DNA of 64,000 bases from Pseudomonas syringae (GTDB lineage Bacteria > Pseudomonadota > Gammaproteobacteria > Pseudomonadales > Pseudomonadaceae), in the NCBI RefSeq assembly GCF_023278085.1, contig NZ_CP066265.1, positions 3,242,001-3,306,000 of the forward strand. Reading direction: 5' to 3'. Both the position numbers and the translations under genes were made by a program. Below, piece after piece: positions 10,834 to 20,081 of the stretch; the first letter of the stretch is position 1; each line of letters starts with the position of its first letter. The notes under the pieces were generated by a model. It was given only the letters and a program-made list of their open reading frames with translations, did no database searches and was not told the origin of the DNA.

Positions 10834-12744
10834 TTACTCGTCCAGCTCGGCCCAACGCCCCAGCAGCGTATCCAGTTCAGCCTGGAGGTTTTCCAGCTGC
10901 GCCAGTACCGCAGCCGTCTGCTCGGCCGAACGCTGATAGAAATCCGGCTCGGCCATTTCCGCATTCAGGGCAGCCATCTTCCCTTCCACTTCATCGATCT
11001 GTGCCGGCAAGGCTTCCAGCTCGCGCTGATGCTTGTAGCTGAGTTTCTTTTTTGCCACCGGCATGTCCTGCGCGGCGACCGGAGCCGCTTGGACCACTGC
11101 ACTGGCCAGCTCGGCCTTGCCTGACTTGGTGTCGGCAACGCCCAGCAGACGCGGCGAACCGCCCTGACGCAGCCAGTCCTGATAGCCGCCCACATACTCG
11201 CGAACCTTGCCTTCACCTTCGAACACCAGGGTACTGGTGACGACGTTGTCGAGGAATGCCCGGTCGTGACTGACCATCAACACAGTGCCCTTGAAGGTCA
11301 GCAGCACCTCTTCGAGCAGCTCCAGCGTTTCCACGTCCAGGTCGTTGGTCGGTTCGTCGAGTACCAGCAGGTTGGCCGGTTTGCTGAACAGCTTGGCCAG
11401 CAACAGACGGGCACGCTCGCCACCGGACAGCGCCTTGACCGGCGTGCGGGCACGCTGCGGGCTGAACAGGAAGTCACCCAGGTAGCTCAGCACATGACGG
11501 CTCTGGCCATCGATGTCGATGAAATCACGACCTTCGGCAACGTTGTCGATCACGGTTTTTTCCAGATCGAGCTGGTGACGCAACTGGTCGAAGTAAGCAA
11601 CGTCGAGACGCGTGCCCACTTCAACCTTGCCGGCAGTCGGCTGCAGATTGTCGAGCATCAGCTTGAGCAACGTGGTCTTGCCAGTACCGTTGGCACCGAG
11701 CAGACCGATACGGTCTTCACGCTGCAGGACCATGGAGAAGTCCTTGATCAGCGTCGGCCCGCCCGGATGAGCGAAGCTGACGTTCTCAAGGATCATGACC
11801 TGCTTGCCGGATTTCTCGGCAGTGTCCAGCTGGATGTTGGCCTTGCCGGTGCGTTCACGGCGCTCGCTGCGCTCTACCCGCAGTTCTTTCAGTGCGCGCA
11901 CACGGCCTTCGTTACGGGTGCGGCGGGCCTTGATGCCCTGACGAATCCACACCTCTTCCTGCGCCAGACGCTTGTCGAAGAGTGCGTTGGCAGTCTCTTC
12001 GGCGGCCAGTGCGGCTTCCTTGTGAACCAGGAAGCTGGCGTAATCGCCGTTCCAGTCGATCAGGCCACCGCGGTCCAGCTCCAGAATGCGGGTGGCAAGG
12101 TTTTGCAGGAACGCCCGGTCGTGCGTGATGAACAGCACGGCGCCCTGGAAATCCTTGAGGGCTTCTTCAAGCCAGGCGATGGCGCCGATGTCCAGGTGGT
12201 TGGTCGGTTCGTCGAGCAGCAGCAGGTCCGGTTCGGAAACCAGCGCCTGAGCCAATAGAACGCGACGACGCCAGCCGCCGGACAGTTCGGCGAGGGTCTT
12301 GTCGGCAGGCAACTGCAAACGGCTCAGGGTGCTGTCGACCAGTTGCTGCAAACGCCAGCCATCGCGGGCTTCGAGGTCCTGCTGAACATGCATCAGCTTG
12401 TTCAGGTCTTCCTCGGTGACGCAGTTCTGCGCCAGATGATGATATTCAGCGAGCAAGGCACCGACGCCGTCCAGACCTTCGGCCACCACATCGAACACTG
12501 TCCGTTCGTCGGCTACCGGCAGTTCCTGGGGCAATTCGCCGATCTTGAGACCTGGCGCGCGCCAGACAGCGCCTTCGTCGGGCTTCTGAACGCCTTTTAC
12601 CAGCTTCAACATGCTGGATTTGCCTGTGCCGTTACGGCCGATGATGCACACCCGCTCACCACGGGCGATCTGCCAGGACACCTTGTCCAATAACGGCATG
12701 GCGCCGAAAGCAAGGGACACATCGCTGAATTTGAGCAGGGTCAT
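10834..12744 (-). CDS. uup: ABC-F ATPase Uup
   Basis: A 636-residue cytoplasmic ABC-F protein with two ATPase domains and no membrane segments. The first domain has GRNGTGKS, LSGGWRRR and LLLLDEPTNHLD. The second has GANGTGKT, LSGGERAR and LLVLDEPTNDLD. The C-terminal about 80 residues form a predicted coiled coil (KKKLSYKHQRELEALPAQID and onward), the DNA-binding extension typical of Uup. Uup affects transposon excision precision and ribosome function. The start at 12744 is favoured by GGAG 6 bp upstream; nine extra in-frame codons precede it. Its position between uspA and slt matches P. aeruginosa. Confidence 0.93.
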   Translation of the reverse strand: MTLLKFSDVSLAFGAMPLLDKVSWQIARGERVCIIGRNGTGKSSMLKLVKGVQKPDEGAVWRAPGLKIGELPQELPVADERTVFDVVAEGLDGVGALLAEYHHLAQNCVTEEDLNKLMHVQQDLEARDGWRLQQLVDSTLSRLQLPADKTLAELSGGWRRRVLLAQALVSEPDLLLLDEPTNHLDIGAIAWLEEALKDFQGAVLFITHDRAFLQNLATRILELDRGGLIDWNGDYASFLVHKEAALAAEETANALFDKRLAQEEVWIRQGIKARRTRNEGRVRALKELRVERSERRERTGKANIQLDTAEKSGKQVMILENVSFAHPGGPTLIKDFSMVLQREDRIGLLGANGTGKTTLLKLMLDNLQPTAGKVEVGTRLDVAYFDQLRHQLDLEKTVIDNVAEGRDFIDIDGQSRHVLSYLGDFLFSPQRARTPVKALSGGERARLLLAKLFSKPANLLVLDEPTNDLDVETLELLEEVLLTFKGTVLMVSHDRAFLDNVVTSTLVFEGEGKVREYVGGYQDWLRQGGSPRLLGVADTKSGKAELASAVVQAAPVAAQDMPVAKKKLSYKHQRELEALPAQIDEVEGKMAALNAEMAEPDFYQRSAEQTAAVLAQLENLQAELDTLLGRWAELDE

Positions 12745-12948
12745 GAGCTTCTCCAAAAACCGGGCGCGCATTCTACCTGAGATAGCATGCGGATGTCGGG
12801 TTTCGTGGCACCCGTATCGACATCAAGACACCTTTATAACCGCCAATTATTTCTACATGAGTCAAGCTTGTCGGCAATGCTTTCACCAAGAGCTGGCAAA
12901 AGGCTAAGCTAGCTGTACTTTTCACCGACTCATCTGCTCGGAAGTCTC

Positions 12949-14877
12949 ATGCGCAGTCGTTTTTTCAGCTTTTTATCGTGCCTGCTCCTCTCCGCCACCG
13001 CCGTCCAGACTGCTCATGCGGTAGACCTCAACCAACAACGCAAATATTACGACGAAGCAAAGCGCGCACTGGCCAAGGGCGATTCAGGCCCCTATCAGAT
13101 GTACAGCACGGCGCTGGCCGACTACCCGCTGGAACCGTACCTTGAGTACGACGAACTGACCGCGCGCCTGAAAACGGCGAGCAATGCCGAAATCGAAAAG
13201 TTTCTGGCCGAACATGGCGACCTGCCGCAGGCCAACTGGATGAAGCTGCGCTGGTTGCGCTGGCTGGCGGAACGTGGCGACTGGCAGCCCTTCGTCAAGT
13301 ATTACGACCCGAAGATGAAGTTCGTCGAACTGGACTGCCTTTACGGGCAGTATCAGTTGAACAACAACAAACGCGCCGAAGGCTATGCCAGTGCCGAAAA
13401 GCTCTGGATGACCGGCAAGACATTACCGGCTGCCTGTGACGGGTTTTTCGCCCAGTGGGCGGCAGCGGGTCAATTGACCGAACAGAAGCGCTGGCAGCGC
13501 GCCAAGCTGGCGGCCCAGGCGGCCAATTACAGTCTGGCCAACACGCTGGTCAACAGCCTCAACTCGCTGGCTCCGCAGGGACGCCTGCTGCTAGCTGTCG
13601 CGCAGAAGCCGGAACTGGTCAACAACCCTTCGCAGTTTGCCCCGGTAGATGAAGCCATGTCCGACGTGGTCGGGCTCGGTCTGCGCCGCCTCGCCAAACA
13701 GGACCCGCAGAAAGCCCTGTCGATGCTGGACGGCTATGCCGCGACCATGCATTTCTCTCGCGAAGAGCAGGTCGAGATCGCCAAGCAAATCGGCCTGACC
13801 CTGGCCCGTCGCTATGACGACCGCGCACTTGAGGTCATGACCCGATACGATCCCGAACTGCGCGACGACACGGTCACCGAGTGGCGTATGCGCCTGCTGC
13901 TGCGCCTGGGTCGCTGGGAGGACGCTTACGAACTGGCGCGTCGACTGCCCAAGGATCTGGCAGCGACCAATCGCTGGCGCTATTGGGAAGCCCGCTCGCT
14001 GGAACTGGCGCAACCGAACAGCCCGCTGATTGCCTCGCTGTACAAGGATGTCGCCAAGGAGCGTGATTTCTATGGCTTCCTGGCCGCCGACCGCACCCAG
14101 AGCCCGTACCAGCTCAATAACAAGCCGCTGTTGCTCAGCCAGGCGCTGATCAACAAGGTGCGCAACACGCCTGGCGTGCGTCGCGCACTGGAGTTTCATG
14201 ATCGGGGCGAAATCGTCAACGGCCGACGCGAGTGGTATCACGTCAGCCGCTTGTTCAATCGTGACGAAATGGTTGCCCAGGCCAAACTGGCCTATGACAT
14301 GCAGTGGTATTTCCCGGCGATCCGCACCATCAGCCAGGCGCAGTACTGGGACGATCTGGATATCCGCTTCCCGATGGCGCATCGCGACACACTGGTACGC
14401 GAAGCCAGGGTACGGGGCCTGCATTCAAGCTGGGTGTTTGCAATTACCCGGCAGGAAAGCGCGTTCATGGACGACGCCCGCTCGGGTGTCGGCGCTGCTG
14501 GCCTGATGCAATTGATGCCGGCGACCGCCAAGGAAACGGCGCGCAAATACAGTATCCCGCTCGCCTCACCCCAGCAGGTACTGGACCCGGACACCAATAT
14601 CCAGCTGGGCGCTGCCTACCTGAGCTCGGTACACGCCCAGTTCAACGGCAACCGCGTACTCGCCTCGGCTGCCTACAACGCAGGCCCCGGCCGCGTGCGG
14701 CAGTGGCTGAAGGGCGCCAACCACCTGGCATTCGATGTCTGGGTAGAAAGCATCCCGTTCGACGAAACCCGGCAGTATGTGCAGAACGTGCTGTCTTATT
14801 CGGTGATCTACGGCCAGAAGCTCAATTCCCCCCAGCCCCTGGTGGACTGGCACGAGCGTTTCTTCGACGACCTCTGA
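12949..14877 (+). CDS. slt: soluble lytic murein transglycosylase
   Basis: Slt cleaves the peptidoglycan glycan backbone in the periplasm, leaving 1,6-anhydromuramic ends. The 642-residue precursor has a Sec signal peptide of about 24 residues ending in TAHA. A long alpha-superhelical U-domain follows (about 30-450), then the catalytic SLT domain. The catalytic glutamate is Glu503 in ITRQESAFMDD, followed by GAAGLMQLMPATA and the AYNAGPGRVRQW motif. Length is normal. It is monocistronic, divergent from uup and convergent with the MOSC gene. Confidence 0.95.
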   Translation: MRSRFFSFLSCLLLSATAVQTAHAVDLNQQRKYYDEAKRALAKGDSGPYQMYSTALADYPLEPYLEYDELTARLKTASNAEIEKFLAEHGDLPQANWMKLRWLRWLAERGDWQPFVKYYDPKMKFVELDCLYGQYQLNNNKRAEGYASAEKLWMTGKTLPAACDGFFAQWAAAGQLTEQKRWQRAKLAAQAANYSLANTLVNSLNSLAPQGRLLLAVAQKPELVNNPSQFAPVDEAMSDVVGLGLRRLAKQDPQKALSMLDGYAATMHFSREEQVEIAKQIGLTLARRYDDRALEVMTRYDPELRDDTVTEWRMRLLLRLGRWEDAYELARRLPKDLAATNRWRYWEARSLELAQPNSPLIASLYKDVAKERDFYGFLAADRTQSPYQLNNKPLLLSQALINKVRNTPGVRRALEFHDRGEIVNGRREWYHVSRLFNRDEMVAQAKLAYDMQWYFPAIRTISQAQYWDDLDIRFPMAHRDTLVREARVRGLHSSWVFAITRQESAFMDDARSGVGAAGLMQLMPATAKETARKYSIPLASPQQVLDPDTNIQLGAAYLSSVHAQFNGNRVLASAAYNAGPGRVRQWLKGANHLAFDVWVESIPFDETRQYVQNVLSYSVIYGQKLNSPQPLVDWHERFFDDL

Positions 14878-14896
14878 TCGCCCGGCAGATCTGTCG

Positions 14897-14924
14897 GGGG
14901 AAGCGCCCAGTCGAGCGCTTTCCC
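14897..14924. terminator. hairpin between slt and the MOSC gene
   Basis: GGGGAAGCGC and GCGCTTTCCC form a 10-bp stem with one G-T wobble and an 8-nt loop between two convergent genes. There is no U-tract on either side, so it may be a weak or Rho-assisted terminator. Confidence 0.5.
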
Positions 14925-14937
14925 AGAATCGACGATG

Positions 14938-15747
14938 CTACTCCAGCACCTCGACCGGCATTCCCACTTCAAGCTCTCCTGGCCCGTCGTTGACCATGTT
15001 CTGGCCGAACATCACATTGCCCTCCACTTCGCGGTACGTCTTGAGCGTGGCGAAAGGCTCGCGGTCCGCACTGCGTTCGCCGGTGGCAGGATCGATGGTG
15101 GTCAGAATGCAGCGTGCGCATGCCTTGAGCAGATGAAACTCGATATCGCCGATACGAATGCGCTTCCAGCCATCTTCAGCGAAGGCCTCGGCACCTTCGA
15201 TTACCAGATTGGGCCTGAAGCGCAGCATCTCCATCGGCCTGCCCATGCGCGCGGACAGGTCATCGAGCGAACCCTGACCGATCAGCAACAGCGGAAAACC
15301 ATCGGCGAAATTTACCCGACCTTCATCGTGACCGTGGCCGCCAGGCATCCAGCGCGCGCGTTCAACAGGCATGTACACCATACGCGTGGGCTTGCCGATG
15401 AAGCGACTGACCCACTCGGCCGCCACCTCACCCGCATCCGGCACTTGCAGGGAATCACGCCAGACCGTCACGCCACGCAGGCTGGCCTCGACATCCAGCG
15501 GAACCGCCACATCCAGAGAGTCGAAACCGGGCGCAGAAAGGGTCACGCCGCCACCGGCATTCCACAGCACTGACAACTGCGACATATGCGCGATGGCGCG
15601 CTGCGTGAAGAACCGGCCAGTGCTTGCGTCGACCAGCATCCAGCGCCGGTCACCCGCCAGCCCCATCGAGTCAAACGATGCACGTTGCAACGTCTCGGCC
15701 TTGCAGGACTTGAGCGGGAAGCGATAGAGCGAGCTGAGACGTAACAT
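14938..15747 (-). CDS. MOSC domain protein (YcbX-like N-terminal domain)
   Basis: A 269-residue protein with an N-terminal MOSC beta-barrel (MLRLSSLYRFPLKSCKAE, about 1-115). A C-terminal MOSC domain follows (about 120-265) with the conserved cysteine in KACARCILTTIDPATG. MOSC proteins bind molybdenum cofactor sulfur; YcbX-type members help reduce N-hydroxylated compounds. The start at 15747 matches family N-termini. An upstream 12-bp inverted repeat lies 26 bp away. There are no membrane segments. The substrate is unknown. Confidence 0.88.
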   Translation of the reverse strand: MLRLSSLYRFPLKSCKAETLQRASFDSMGLAGDRRWMLVDASTGRFFTQRAIAHMSQLSVLWNAGGGVTLSAPGFDSLDVAVPLDVEASLRGVTVWRDSLQVPDAGEVAAEWVSRFIGKPTRMVYMPVERARWMPGGHGHDEGRVNFADGFPLLLIGQGSLDDLSARMGRPMEMLRFRPNLVIEGAEAFAEDGWKRIRIGDIEFHLLKACARCILTTIDPATGERSADREPFATLKTYREVEGNVMFGQNMVNDGPGELEVGMPVEVLE

Positions 15748-15772
15748 GAGGGCCGGTTCCTTGAATGGCGCG

Positions 15773-15802
15773 ATAAGCTTTGATGCAGGTATCAAAGCTT
15801 AT
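15773..15802. repeat. 12-bp perfect inverted repeat upstream of the MOSC gene
   Basis: ATAAGCTTTGAT and ATCAAAGCTTAT are separated by 6 bp, between cheV and the MOSC gene on the minus strand. It could be a cheV terminator without a U-tract or an operator for the MOSC gene. Confidence 0.7.
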
Positions 15803-15849
15803 ACGAAGCGGTTCCGGCAGGCATCATGGATGGACGGGTCGGGCTGTTT

Positions 15850-16776
15850 TCAGATGATCATCAGCAGACGTTCGCGCACGACCTCGACCAACTTGTCGGG
15901 CTGGAATTTGGACAGGAAATTGTCGCAGCCGACCTTCTTGACCATCGACTCGTTGAAGCTGCCGGACAGCGAGGTGTGCAGCACGATATACAGTGCACGC
16001 AGGCGCGGATCGTTACGAATCTCGGTCGTCAGACGATAACCGTCCATTTCCGGCATTTCCGCATCGGTGAAGACCATCAGCAGTTTTTCCTGCACGTTTT
16101 CGCCAGCGTCTGCCCAGCCCTTGAGCATGTTCAGCGCTTTGAGGCCATCGCTGGCCACGTGCAGCTTCAAACCCAGTTGCGACAGGGTGTCGCGCAACTG
16201 AGCCAGCGCCACCTTGGAGTCGTCAACCAGCAGCACTTCACGGCCGCGGGCATGTTCCAGCACCGGATCTTCGAGTTTTTCGCGGGAGACCTTGGCGTTG
16301 TAAGGCACGATTTCGGCGAGGACTTTTTCAACGTCGATGATCTCGACCAGTTGATCATCGACCTTGCTGATCGCGGTCAGGTAATGCTGGCGGCCGGCAC
16401 TGGCCGGTGGCGGCATGATCGCATCCCAGTTCATATTGACGATGCGATCCACGCCGCCGACCAGGAATGCCTGAACAGAGCGGTTGTATTCGGTAACGAT
16501 GATGGTGCTGCCAGGCCCCGGCACCAGCGGACGCATACCGATGGCCTGGGACAGGTCAATCACCGGGAGCGTCTGGCCGCGCAGGTTGACCACGCCGCAC
16601 ACGAACGAATGACGTTGCGGCATAAGGGTCAGCTTGGGCAGTTGAAGTACTTCCTGGACCTTGAACACGTTGATCGCGAACAATTGCCGACCGGCAAGGC
16701 GAAACATGAGGATTTCCAGGCGATTCTCGCCCACCAGCTGTGTGCGTTGATCTACTGTGTCGAGAATGCCTGCCAT
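15850..16776 (-). CDS. cheV: chemotaxis coupling protein CheV
   Basis: CheV couples chemoreceptors to CheA and carries a receiver domain that may act as a phosphate sink. The 308-residue protein has a CheW-like domain (about 15-155, with FAINVFKVQEVLQ and GVVNLRGQTLPVIDL). The receiver domain (about 178-305) has acidic pocket residues Asp185 and Asp186 and phospho-acceptor Asp238 in VFTDAEMPEMDGY. The start at 16776 is chosen from a good GGAGC ribosome site; upstream in-frame codons lack one. No other chemotaxis genes are nearby. Confidence 0.92.
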   Translation of the reverse strand: MAGILDTVDQRTQLVGENRLEILMFRLAGRQLFAINVFKVQEVLQLPKLTLMPQRHSFVCGVVNLRGQTLPVIDLSQAIGMRPLVPGPGSTIIVTEYNRSVQAFLVGGVDRIVNMNWDAIMPPPASAGRQHYLTAISKVDDQLVEIIDVEKVLAEIVPYNAKVSREKLEDPVLEHARGREVLLVDDSKVALAQLRDTLSQLGLKLHVASDGLKALNMLKGWADAGENVQEKLLMVFTDAEMPEMDGYRLTTEIRNDPRLRALYIVLHTSLSGSFNESMVKKVGCDNFLSKFQPDKLVEVVRERLLMII

Positions 16777-17344
16777 TTTAGCTCCAGAAGCAATGGTCAT
16801 GATGAGTCTGTAGACGCTGTATCGGCTGAAAAGGCCGGACCTTAATAGCAATGAAGACCTTGCCCAGACATTGATATCACTTTAACATCATGGTCTACTT
16901 GTGTCGCACCGCCGTCGAGCGGACACGCTCGCAAAACCATCTGCATCTGTGACACATCACGCGCCTTGAACGGGCATCCATCGATCATCCCTGAAAAGTC
17001 AATCAGGGATCACCTGATATGATCGACATATAATTGCCACTATCGTGACCGTATTCCCATTGCCTGCAGGGAGCCAGCCCCGTGCCAGCTTTCCTGTCCA
17101 TGCAATCGAGCGGCGTCGTAGCGCGGTGCCTCGGACCTGCTGAGTGTTACGCAGCCTTTGGAAGGCCTGATGCCGACAACGGCGAAGCAATCGAGTTACT
17201 CAGGGCTGCCTGTATGAAACACCCATATTCTCGTTATCTGCAACATTCAGAAACGCCCTACAGACTTTCGTTTGGAATCGACATTAACTGTCAGCCATCC
17301 GCCTTGGGCGGAAGTTTGCTATCCATGATCTGTGGAGACAAAGG
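16777..17344. promoter_or_regulatory. 568-bp intergenic region with nested palindromes
   Basis: No convincing gene is present. TCGATCAT (16981-16988) pairs with ATGATCGA (17019-17026), and between them lies ATCAGG-N5-CCTGAT (17002-17018). The AT-rich CATATAATT follows at 17027-17035 and could be a -10 element for the genes at 17345. An open frame at 17082-17351 shows no protein-like pattern. Confidence 0.45.
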
Positions 17345-17776
17345 ATGTTGAGCAGCAACGATTGGCAGCACAAACATGACCAGTTCCTGAGTACGTCTCA
17401 GGCACTCCTGTACAAGTCCGAAGAATGCCTGGCGCATCTGGAGCTGATCTCCAACGACGAGGACGCCATTGGCTGCCTGGTGACCAGCCTGCGAAAGCTC
17501 GCCCAAGAGGCACAGGCCGCTTCGGTGCCCTGCATCGCCGATTTCTCCAGGCAACTGTGTCAGCGTCTTGAGATGGGCAGCCAGCCCCACGAGCTCTCTC
17601 AGGAAGCATTGTTGACGGTCAAAAACTGCCTGACGCTTATTTCATGGCAGGTCGAGTTGCTCGACCCGAACACGGGAGAGTTGAAAATGGACAACGAAGA
17701 ACAGCTGGAACTGCTGGAAAAACTCGCCAGCGCGTCCAGATCGCCTGCCTCTCCTGCTGATGCTACCCGCCAGTAA
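17345..17776 (+). CDS. helical protein resembling an HPt domain without the histidine
   Basis: A 143-residue, all-helical cytoplasmic protein. The pattern SEECLAHLELISNDEDAIGC, then LVTSLRKLAQEAQAA and FSRQLCQRLE, reads like the helices of a histidine phosphotransfer domain. Where the phosphorylatable His should sit (AHTLKG-like) it has VTSLRK, with Thr47 or Ser48. A second helical part follows (about 85-130) and the tail is Ser/Pro/Ala-rich. It lies 211 bp upstream of an orphan response regulator on the same strand. The HPt resemblance is my own reading; no database support was checked. The GGAGACAAAGG upstream supports the start. Confidence 0.6.
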   Translation: MLSSNDWQHKHDQFLSTSQALLYKSEECLAHLELISNDEDAIGCLVTSLRKLAQEAQAASVPCIADFSRQLCQRLEMGSQPHELSQEALLTVKNCLTLISWQVELLDPNTGELKMDNEEQLELLEKLASASRSPASPADATRQ

Positions 17777-17987
17777 CCGTAACCCCCAGCCAGCGGACCG
17801 CCGCCCCCGTATCGATCATCACGGCTGCGTGCAGCTCAGTGAGCTGTCGCAGGAACGTCATTCGGTGTCCGACAGGTGAACACTGATTAACGGCATCACT
17901 GGGGTAGTATTACCCCGAACGCTGCCGTCAGTATTGGAGAGAGGCCGCTCGCCAGCATGAGTCGGCCCATTTACACGAAGAGCCTCG

Positions 17988-18650
17988 ATGACCTGCAATC
18001 TGTTACTGATCGATGACCATGCCCTGATCAGAGCCGGTGTGCGAGCGCTGGTGTCGAACATTCCGGGCTATGCCATCGTTGGCGAAACTGCCGACGGCGC
18101 TCAGTTGACGAGTCTTGCGCAGAGACTCCAGCCTGACATCATCCTGCTCGACATCTGCATGAAAAACGTCGACGGCCTCTGTGTACTGAAGCAACTGCGG
18201 CAAGCGCATCCACACTGCAAGGTTCTGATTCTTTCGATGTGCAGCGACCCGGACATGATCCAGCGTGCGCTGGAAGCAGGTGCTCATGGCTACCTGCTCA
18301 AGGACGCCACGATCACCGACCTGAAACAGGCACTGGATACCGTGCGCAGCAATGAGTGCTACCTGAGCCCGGCGATTGCGCACATCGTGATCGAGCACAC
18401 CCACGGTGCCACTCAACACGAAAAACGCCTGGCATCGAAACAGCGGTACAACCTCACGGCGCGCCAGCTCGAAATCCTGCGCCTGATCGTGCGCGGCAAA
18501 TCCACCCGAGAGATAGCCAGCGGCCTGGGGCTCAGCATCAAGACCGTCGAAACTCATCGCTCGCAGATCATGAAGCGCTTGCAGATCTACGAGGTCGCCG
18601 GCCTGGTGCTGTTTTGCGTGCGCGAACGGATCATCAGTCTGGATGATTGA
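17988..18650 (+). CDS. NarL/FixJ-type response regulator
   Basis: A 220-residue regulator. The receiver domain (about 3-120) has acidic residues Asp9 and Asp10, phospho-acceptor Asp55 (IILLDICMKNVDG) and GAHGYLLKDAT. The LuxR-type helix-turn-helix (about 155-215) shows LTARQLEILRLIVRGKS and LSIKTVETHRSQIMKRL. No histidine kinase is encoded nearby, so it is an orphan. Its stop overlaps the convergent lipid kinase gene by 17 bp. The target genes are unknown. Confidence 0.9.
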   Translation: MTCNLLLIDDHALIRAGVRALVSNIPGYAIVGETADGAQLTSLAQRLQPDIILLDICMKNVDGLCVLKQLRQAHPHCKVLILSMCSDPDMIQRALEAGAHGYLLKDATITDLKQALDTVRSNECYLSPAIAHIVIEHTHGATQHEKRLASKQRYNLTARQLEILRLIVRGKSTREIASGLGLSIKTVETHRSQIMKRLQIYEVAGLVLFCVRERIISLDD

Positions 18651-19554
18651 GCAGCGGCGTGCGGCTCAATAACGGTGAATCCAAAGGCAAATGGATGCGT
18701 AACGCGCCCGGACGGGCAACAAAACGCAGGTCTTCACCGGACAATGGCTCGCCGTCCAGGTTGATGTCCAGTCCTTGGGCAGACTTGAGTTCTACCCATG
18801 GCAAACGCGCCCGAATGAACATGTTGTCGATGCCCAGCCCCCCTTCCAGCAGCCGCCTGAACGTACCGACCACCTCTTGAGGCGCTGGCAGGATGCTGAT
18901 GTCGAGCAGGCCATCATCGGCCAGCGCATTCGGGCAAAGTTCATGACCGCCACCCGCTTGCCGGCCGTTGCCGATACCCAACGCCAGCAGGTCGCCGCGC
19001 CAGTGAAAATCGGGACCGGTGAGTTCGCCATGCGCGGCATGCAGCTCACTGAAACGCGTCAGGCCGGTGAACAGATAGGCCGCGCCACCCAGCACCTTTT
19101 TCAGGTCTTCCGACGTGTTGGCGGTGACCTGACTGCCGAAGCCGCCAGTCGCCATATTCAGGAACAGCTTGCCACCCACCTCACCCAGATCAACAGCGCT
19201 TGGCTCCACGTCCATGAGTCGCAAGGCTTGCGATACCTCGAGCGACACACCGGCAGCACGGGCAAAATCGTTGGCGGTGCCCAGCGGCAGAATGGTCAGG
19301 CTGGCTTCAGGTTCGTTGGCCAGCGCCAGTGCCTCGGCGATATCACGCAAAGTGCCGTCGCCGCCGCCCGCTACGATATGGCGATGCCCGGCGGCCAGCG
19401 CTTCATTGACCAGACGCGCTGCATCACCGCCCTCCCAGGTGACCCTGACGTCCAGCTCCCAGCCTTGCTGGCGCTTGTCGGCGACAGCATCACGCACGTC
19501 TTCGTTGACTGACTGCTTGCCGTGAAGAATGAGCATTGCCCTGCGTTGTGTCAT
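18634..19554 (-). CDS. yegS: YegS/DAGK-type lipid kinase
   Basis: A 306-residue cytosolic lipid kinase of the diacylglycerol/sphingosine kinase fold, which phosphorylates a lipid such as phosphatidylglycerol or diacylglycerol. The nucleotide-binding motif GGGDGTLRDIAEAL lies at residues 63-76, followed by LPLGTANDFARAAG. The start at 19554 is supported by GAGGAGGTG. The longer frame upstream (42 codons) has no ribosome site. It lies opposite the response regulator with a 17-bp 3' overlap. The gene symbol follows the E. coli family name; substrate not established. Confidence 0.88.
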   Translation of the reverse strand: MTQRRAMLILHGKQSVNEDVRDAVADKRQQGWELDVRVTWEGGDAARLVNEALAAGHRHIVAGGGDGTLRDIAEALALANEPEASLTILPLGTANDFARAAGVSLEVSQALRLMDVEPSAVDLGEVGGKLFLNMATGGFGSQVTANTSEDLKKVLGGAAYLFTGLTRFSELHAAHGELTGPDFHWRGDLLALGIGNGRQAGGGHELCPNALADDGLLDISILPAPQEVVGTFRRLLEGGLGIDNMFIRARLPWVELKSAQGLDINLDGEPLSGEDLRFVARPGALRIHLPLDSPLLSRTPLLNHPD

Positions 19555-20081
19555 GACACCTCCTCTGATGAACCGTGCAGATGAAACCCGGTGAGCAATG
19601 CTCTTTTCAATGCCTGTCAGCGCCCGACCGCATTTTGCGCGGCGCATGAGTGTGACCCCATCCAGCGGAAAAAAGCCCATCGTTCGAGGAAAATTTTTTC
19701 AGCCAGTCAGGCGGGCTTGAGGCCCCGCTATTGCTATGCCTGACGACAGAGAAGTGTGCCTGAATCATGGCGTGTGTCAGGAATGAAACACGTTTCGCCG
19801 AACACTTTTCGCTGCATGAGCTTTACTGACAACGAAATCACTCATTTGAGGGGTTTTTCATTCACAAACGATTGAAAAGTCTTAAATAAAATTCGGAAAC
19901 GGACGACATATATAAAGTGTTATTCACAAAAGACAGTCCCAATTAGCCATCACCTTGACACGTCAATGACTACGCTTGAAACGAAAATCAGCACAACGAT
20001 GCTTTTCCGACGCTGCATACAGGCAGTCAGAAACTCGGAAGTCAGCTGAGACCGGACGCCTACAGGGAGTGAAGAAGTTTT
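19555..20081. promoter_or_regulatory. psl operon leader and promoter region
   Basis: A 527-bp gene-free region precedes pslA. It holds GAAAC-AC-GTTTC at 19785-19796, which fits the PsrA consensus. An AT-rich stretch with ATATATAAAG lies at 19908-19917. AGGGA at 20064-20068 overlaps the pslA Shine-Dalgarno and would fit an RsmA-type ANGGA site. In P. aeruginosa the psl operon is RpoS-, RsmA- and FleQ-controlled; I cannot prove any of these here. Confidence 0.5.
19785..19796. promoter_or_regulatory. PsrA-like palindrome upstream of psl
   Basis: GAAAC-AC-GTTTC is a perfect palindrome that matches (G/C)AAAC-N2-4-GTTT(G/C), 285 bp upstream of pslA. One chance match of this degenerate motif is expected in a window this size, so the assignment is weak. 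Confidence 0.3.

Noticed and set aside
17082..17351. 89-codon open frame before the HPt-like gene
   Set aside because: No domain pattern; it overlaps the start of the supported gene at 17345 in another frame.
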